64,000 nt of DNA from JAAYBQ01 sp035403465 (GTDB lineage Bacteria; Spirochaetota; UBA4802; UBA5550): NCBI GenBank assembly GCA_035403465.1, contig DAONFG010000008.1, positions 20,052-84,051 on the forward strand. The letters are read 5' to 3'. Position 1 is the stretch's first letter, and each line of letters starts with the position of its first letter. The position numbers and the translations under genes are program-made. The notes under the pieces are model-generated. The model ran no database searches, was not told the DNA's origin, and was given only the letters and a program-made list of their open reading frames with translations. Shown one piece after another: positions 60,322 through 64,000 of the stretch.

Positions 60322-60401
60322 AATATACCTTTAAAGAAAGTGGCGGTTACATCTCATTGCCCCGAAGTATATTTTCAACCATTTTTTCTGGACGCACCGG
60401 C

Positions 60402-60407
60402 TATAAT
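60402..60407 (+). promoter_or_regulatory. Possible -10 box upstream of the PbgA/YejM-like gene
   Basis: A perfect TATAAT lies 81 bp before the ATG, without a clear -35 at 17 bp. The 167-bp gap must also hold the divergent promoter of the TolB-like operon. Confidence 0.3.
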
Positions 60408-60488
60408 TAACATTATCATTAAAACAAAAAAAACATTTGAAAAAAAACACCCCCGGTTTTTTATAGCATTCAGCTAAAGGAGCAAATA

Positions 60489-62417
60489 ATGTTTCAAAGA
60501 ATAGAGACTCTCAGGCACGTAAAAAAAGCAGGTATCGTAAACCTGCTGCTATGGTCAGCACTTTTTTCGATTTATCTTGTTTACGACAAGTACACCGGCA
60601 CCATGGAAACCGACCTCGTCATGGTTTTCATATACCTCTTTGCATCCATACTTCTTCTGAACACGCTGTTTTTTCTGATGCTGAAATTCCTGCTGGTCCA
60701 GTTCAGGTACGGTTCTGAAGCGGCGTTTGTAATTTCAAATATCATTGTTACCGCCATATTCTTCATCAACAACCTTGCAGTATCAGTTTACGGCAAACAG
60801 CTTGGACTCGAGGGGATCGTCATGGCATGGCGCGGTTGGCGCGGCGGCGAGATGGGGGACTTCTCCTCAAGCCTCATAAAGATGCTTTTTATAGTAATAA
60901 TTTATGCCGGGTTGTTCAGCATGGCATACTTCGGGCTCGACAGGATTTTTTCCAGGGAGAAAACCAGGGCACGCGTTTTCGGAACACTTGTAACAACTGC
61001 CTCTGTAATCATGTTTGTACTGCACATCAAACTCGCAGCAATGGCTGCGGTTGACTGGAAGATGAACATCATCAAGCACAAGATCCCCTGGCAGTCGGTT
61101 ACGGGCTTTCCCGAGGACCAGATCAGGGTGAACGAAGACGGGAAGGCCGGCCAGGCATTCCCTGCGCTGTTCACCAGCCCCCCATTCCTGGATGAGAACG
61201 CAGAGCTTAAACAGCTGAATAAACTCAACAGCACAAAGGAGAGGATCCTTTCGTCGCACATAGCAGTCACAAACCCGATGAACATACTCTTTATCAATTG
61301 CGAAGGCCTTCGTGCCGATATGCTCAACCCCGAGAACATGCCGCACCTTTATAAATTCGCGACACAGAGGGGATTTATTCTAAAGAAGCACTACACCACC
61401 GGCAACAACACGCCGGGCAGCCTCTACGGCATGCTCACAGGCCTTGCGCCTTTCTACTTCGAGCCCCTGCGCGGAAACCAGCTCAGAAACATGACGCTTG
61501 AAGTTCTGAAAAAGGCCGGGTACAGGCAGGGTATATATTATAATTCTCCGAAACAATACGAAAACATTTACCGCGATATAATCGCAGGGACAGAGGGGGA
61601 TTTTGTCCGCGCCCCGGGCACAAAATTCGATGACTACGGCCCCAGGGAGAGGATACTGGTAGACAGGTATATCTCGGATATCAAGAACTACAAGGGCGGG
61701 CCGCGCTTCGACTATTACCTGATGAACGTGACGCACTTCAACTACTACTATCCCTGGGAGTTTAAAAAATATACTCCGGACTATACAATGAACTTCACTA
61801 TTATAAGCGGTCCGCAGGATAAGTTCAGGAAAGACAGGGTTGAACTGAAAAACAGGTACATGAACTCCGTGCTTTACAGTGACCATCTTATAAATGAAAT
61901 ACTAAAGACGCTCGAGAGCACCGGGCGACTTAAAAATACGATCGTAGTAATTTCAGGCGATCACGGAGAGGAGTTCTGGGAACACGGGAGCTTTGGGCAC
62001 ACATGGGGGCTCAACAATATACAGATACAGCCGGCTGCCATGATATACTATCCAGGCATAAAGAACAGCTCAATCAAATACAAATATACTTCGCACCAGG
62101 ATTTCTTTCCAACGGTATTCGACCTCATAGGGATAGGCACAGACTGGCGTGAGTTCACAACGGGCAAGTCGCTTATTGACTACGACCCTGACCTGGACTA
62201 TGCAGTTTCATCGCTGGGGATTCTATGCAGCTTCAAGCGCAACGGTTATGCCGTGATGGGCGACGGCTACAAGATACTCTTCAGGAACAACATGGACCTC
62301 AATGCTTCACCTTATGCAATATATGATGACTATGACCAGCCTGTAGAAAATATTGACACATACAGGGCTGTCAGGCTGCTCATGAAAGCCGCTCATTCAA
62401 AGAGGCTGAAACAGTAG
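60489..62417 (+). CDS. Membrane alkaline-phosphatase-superfamily protein, PbgA/YejM-like architecture
   Basis: The 642-residue protein has five membrane helices (about 15-190) and a periplasmic sulfatase-fold domain. Visible are ILFINCEGLRADML (Glu 272 at the first metal site), HYTTGNNTPGSLYGMLTGL with candidate nucleophile Thr 308, and VISGDHGEEFWEHGSFGHTWG (Asp 491, His 492, His 504). The context HYxxGNxT resembles YejM/PbgA, while LTA synthases and phosphoethanolamine transferases use Thr likewise. It lacks the C/S-x-P-x-R motif of sulfatases. It probably modifies or senses envelope lipids. AAAGGAG lies six bases upstream. Confidence 0.82.
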   Translation: MFQRIETLRHVKKAGIVNLLLWSALFSIYLVYDKYTGTMETDLVMVFIYLFASILLLNTLFFLMLKFLLVQFRYGSEAAFVISNIIVTAIFFINNLAVSVYGKQLGLEGIVMAWRGWRGGEMGDFSSSLIKMLFIVIIYAGLFSMAYFGLDRIFSREKTRARVFGTLVTTASVIMFVLHIKLAAMAAVDWKMNIIKHKIPWQSVTGFPEDQIRVNEDGKAGQAFPALFTSPPFLDENAELKQLNKLNSTKERILSSHIAVTNPMNILFINCEGLRADMLNPENMPHLYKFATQRGFILKKHYTTGNNTPGSLYGMLTGLAPFYFEPLRGNQLRNMTLEVLKKAGYRQGIYYNSPKQYENIYRDIIAGTEGDFVRAPGTKFDDYGPRERILVDRYISDIKNYKGGPRFDYYLMNVTHFNYYYPWEFKKYTPDYTMNFTIISGPQDKFRKDRVELKNRYMNSVLYSDHLINEILKTLESTGRLKNTIVVISGDHGEEFWEHGSFGHTWGLNNIQIQPAAMIYYPGIKNSSIKYKYTSHQDFFPTVFDLIGIGTDWREFTTGKSLIDYDPDLDYAVSSLGILCSFKRNGYAVMGDGYKILFRNNMDLNASPYAIYDDYDQPVENIDTYRAVRLLMKAAHSKRLKQ

Positions 62418-62419
62418 AC

Positions 62420-63208
62420 CTACCTGTAATTTGCGGCTTCAAGAAACGCATAGGTGATCGCGTCATAATCCGGCTCATAATCAATCGGGCCGATTTCAAA
62501 TGTCACACTGGGGATTGCCCGGCTCTCTTCAGAAATGTAGCCGCCAAGCGACCCCGGGGTTTCATACCCGATATCGAAAGCAATGCCATACCCGCTGATC
62601 TTTGACATGTTTTTATAAAGATCCACGGGCACACCCTCTGACGGGTATATCTTTCCAAACGGCTGGTGGACCCCTATAACCAGCCATGGCCTGTAATCAT
62701 AAACGGCATTCACCATCATCACGGTTTCAGGCTCAGAGGCCGGGAGTCTGCCCGGGTTATTAAAACTTTTTTTATATTTAGCTTCCCATGTGGGCGCGGG
62801 GAAATTCCTGTTAATATCAATTTTATGAGCATTGGTCCTTGTTCCCATGATGAGCCCGTCAGGATTAATGCATGGAATCAGCACTACGCGGCCCTTTAGA
62901 AGTTCAGGAAATTCATACAGGTACTCGCCGAATTTTATTACTGACATTGTCGCCGCAGGTTCATCGCCATGCAGTCCGCCTATAATAAGGATGGTCTTTC
63001 CGCCTTTACCGAATTCCCTGTAATAAACCGCATTCATATCATTGGAATAACCAAGCACCTTCCAGCCTATCGGGCTTTGTTCCATTGCCCGGTATTCCCG
63101 GATCGTTTTCTGCTGAATAACCTGGTATTTCCTGTGTCGGGCAGCATACAGCTGACATGCCGAAACAATGACAAGCAGCAGTGCGGTATACAGTTTTAGT
63201 CGTTTCAT
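62420..63208 (-). CDS. M14-family metallocarboxypeptidase (MpaA-like), lipoprotein candidate
   Basis: The 262-residue protein (a start three codons upstream at 63217 is possible) has a signal peptide with VSAC, the zinc site GLHGDEPA (HxxE), KIDINRNFP (Arg), GVHQP (third ligand His) and VTFEIGP (catalytic Glu). MpaA-type enzymes cut the gamma-Glu-diaminopimelate bond of murein peptides; this one would work in the periplasm. It converges with the PbgA/YejM-like gene with a 2-bp gap. Confidence 0.85.
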   Translation of the reverse strand: MKRLKLYTALLLVIVSACQLYAARHRKYQVIQQKTIREYRAMEQSPIGWKVLGYSNDMNAVYYREFGKGGKTILIIGGLHGDEPAATMSVIKFGEYLYEFPELLKGRVVLIPCINPDGLIMGTRTNAHKIDINRNFPAPTWEAKYKKSFNNPGRLPASEPETVMMVNAVYDYRPWLVIGVHQPFGKIYPSEGVPVDLYKNMSKISGYGIAFDIGYETPGSLGGYISEESRAIPSVTFEIGPIDYEPDYDAITYAFLEAANYR

Positions 63209-63348
63209 CTTTCTCATGGTTTTCGGGGAATCGTAATTTTATATACAATCAGGGTCAAGAAATAAAAACTAGCCCGGATAGTTATAATACTCTTTCATCC
63301 AGAACATCCTGTCATATATGCCTGCAGGTTATATGTTCTTTCATCTTC

Positions 63349-63366
63349 CTCTGCGCCCTCTGTGGC
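63349..63366 (-). repeat. Short copy of dispersed repeat R1
   Basis: CTCTGCGCCCTCTGTGGC matches the unit at 57093-57117. No inverted partner is nearby. Confidence 0.5.
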
Positions 63367-63483
63367 AAAATCGGGTAAAATCTATATTAAAAAATGTTCG
63401 TTCTCCATGAATATTGTACTTTCAAAAAAATACTCTGCCGTATAACTTGTAAGCGTAATCCCGGCAGATATAATGGAGGAACA

Positions 63484-64000
63484 ATGGAATTCACATACAG
63501 CATGCCTGTTAAGGTAATATTTGGGCACGATGCCGTTGTAAAAAATGCTGCGGAGTTTAAAAGTTTAGGAAGTAAAGCGCTTATTGTAACAGGAAAAAGT
63601 TCCGCGGATAAAAACGGTTCCCTGGCAGATACAGTGAAGGCCCTTGAAAAGTGCGGCATAGCATACGCGCGGTACAATGAAGTGGAACCGAATCCCTCAG
63701 TGGAGAATGTGCGGGACGCCGCGGCAACGGCCAGGAGCTGTGGTGCTGATTTTATAATAGGTATAGGCGGCGGTTCACCTCTTGATGCAGCAAAGGCAGC
63801 GGCAATACTTGCCGCGAACGATATTGATGATGAAACACTTTTCAGCGGCCCTTACCCATCCCGGCCGCTGCCCCTTGCCGCGGTCCCCACGACGGCAGGT
63901 ACAGGAAGCGAGGTAACCCCTTACTCTATCCTGACATACAGAAAAATAAACAACAAGAAGAGTATAGCTTCACCATCGATCTTCCCTGTTATAGCACTCC
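63484..64000 (+). CDS. Iron-containing alcohol dehydrogenase, N-terminal part (3' end outside window)
   Basis: From the ATG at 63484 (GGAGG four bases upstream) the frame is open to the window end, 172 codons. It reads MEFTYSMPVKVIFGHDAV, ALIVTGKSSADKNG, NPSVENV, IIGIGGGSPLDAAKAAA (NAD-binding) and AAVPTTAGTGSEVTPYSIL, the group III alcohol dehydrogenase pattern. The metal-binding Asp/His residues lie beyond the window. The substrate cannot be told. Confidence 0.92.
   Translation, partial: MEFTYSMPVKVIFGHDAVVKNAAEFKSLGSKALIVTGKSSADKNGSLADTVKALEKCGIAYARYNEVEPNPSVENVRDAAATARSCGADFIIGIGGGSPLDAAKAAAILAANDIDDETLFSGPYPSRPLPLAAVPTTAGTGSEVTPYSILTYRKINNKKSIASPSIFPVIAL

Noticed and set aside
60489..62417. 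Formylglycine-dependent sulfatase activated by the neighbouring SUMF1 protein
   Set aside because: The C/S-x-P-x-R nucleophile motif is missing; the site has Thr as in lipid-modifying relatives, and the SUMF1 protein lacks FGE cysteines.
1..64000. CRISPR arrays, tRNA or rRNA genes
   Set aside because: Reading through all gaps gave no regularly spaced direct repeats, no cloverleaf with a T-loop GTTCRA box, and no rRNA-like sequence. A dedicated scan was not possible.

Overview
The window is a chromosomal segment of a Spirochaetota bacterium, about 45% GC by eye and gene-dense. The lineage call rests on a flagellar sheath protein FlaA (16374-17072), the C-terminal part of a P83/100-family protein (1-663), a FliG (23391-24407), a LysM lipoprotein with repeated helical units, and many sensory kinases. 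A class or genus cannot be fixed from the sequence. I see no rRNA, tRNA, CRISPR array, prophage or integrase.

Layout. 1-6048: P83/100 tail, OmpA-like protein, SPOUT RNA methylase, an EAL c-di-GMP phosphodiesterase with a degenerate GGDEF domain, an N-formylglutamate amidohydrolase-like enzyme and a lipoprotein. 6049-7619: trxB, enclosed by two MITE-like inverted-repeat elements and an outer repeat family. 7620-11485: carB-pyrR. 11761-16128: PilZ protein, beta-rich outer-membrane candidate, and MlaE/MlaF/MlaD, apparently one lipid-transport cluster. 16374-17072: FlaA with its own strong promoter. 17076-20019: BtuCDF/Fec-type uptake operon. 20290-22385: accessory island with an IS-end remnant, an attC-like site, a higBA toxin-antitoxin pair and a hidden 43-residue zinc ribbon. 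22386-25482: basic-tailed protein, moaD-moaE, fliG, a GHKL ATPase. 25490-30319: TPR/CsgG-like protein, MBL hydrolase, a signal-peptidase-like protein lacking the catalytic lysine, and an epimerase. 30347-35554: membrane protein, kinase lacking its phospho-acceptor histidine, RavA-like MoxR ATPase and VWA protein. 35815-39739: small cytochrome c, adk, paaK-ACT, and a GT2 glycosyltransferase. 39687-43363: STAS protein, LysM lipoprotein, group 2 sigma factor and a propeller-like protein. 43865-52024: tgt, a REC-STAS regulator, a hybrid kinase, a small coiled-coil protein and a second hybrid kinase. 52357-55663: FKBP lipoprotein and znuACB. 55840-63208: envelope-modification genes (SGNH, MBOAT, SUMF1-like, TolB-like, PbgA/YejM-like, M14 peptidase). 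63484-64000: start of an iron-dependent alcohol dehydrogenase.

How it fits together. Themes are envelope building and lipid or glycan modification, periplasmic flagella, c-di-GMP (EAL enzyme and a PilZ protein heading the Mla cluster), and dense phospho-signalling. Convergent genes are packed stop to stop (gaps of 0, 0, 2, 3 and 7 bp and one 53-bp overlap), while two other convergent pairs have strong bidirectional terminators. Several intergenic spaces carry two or three dispersed repeat families. The most unusual candidates are the PilZ-barrel-Mla cluster, the membrane protein/pseudo-kinase/RavA/VWA operon, the nested inverted repeats around trxB, and the attC-flanked higBA.
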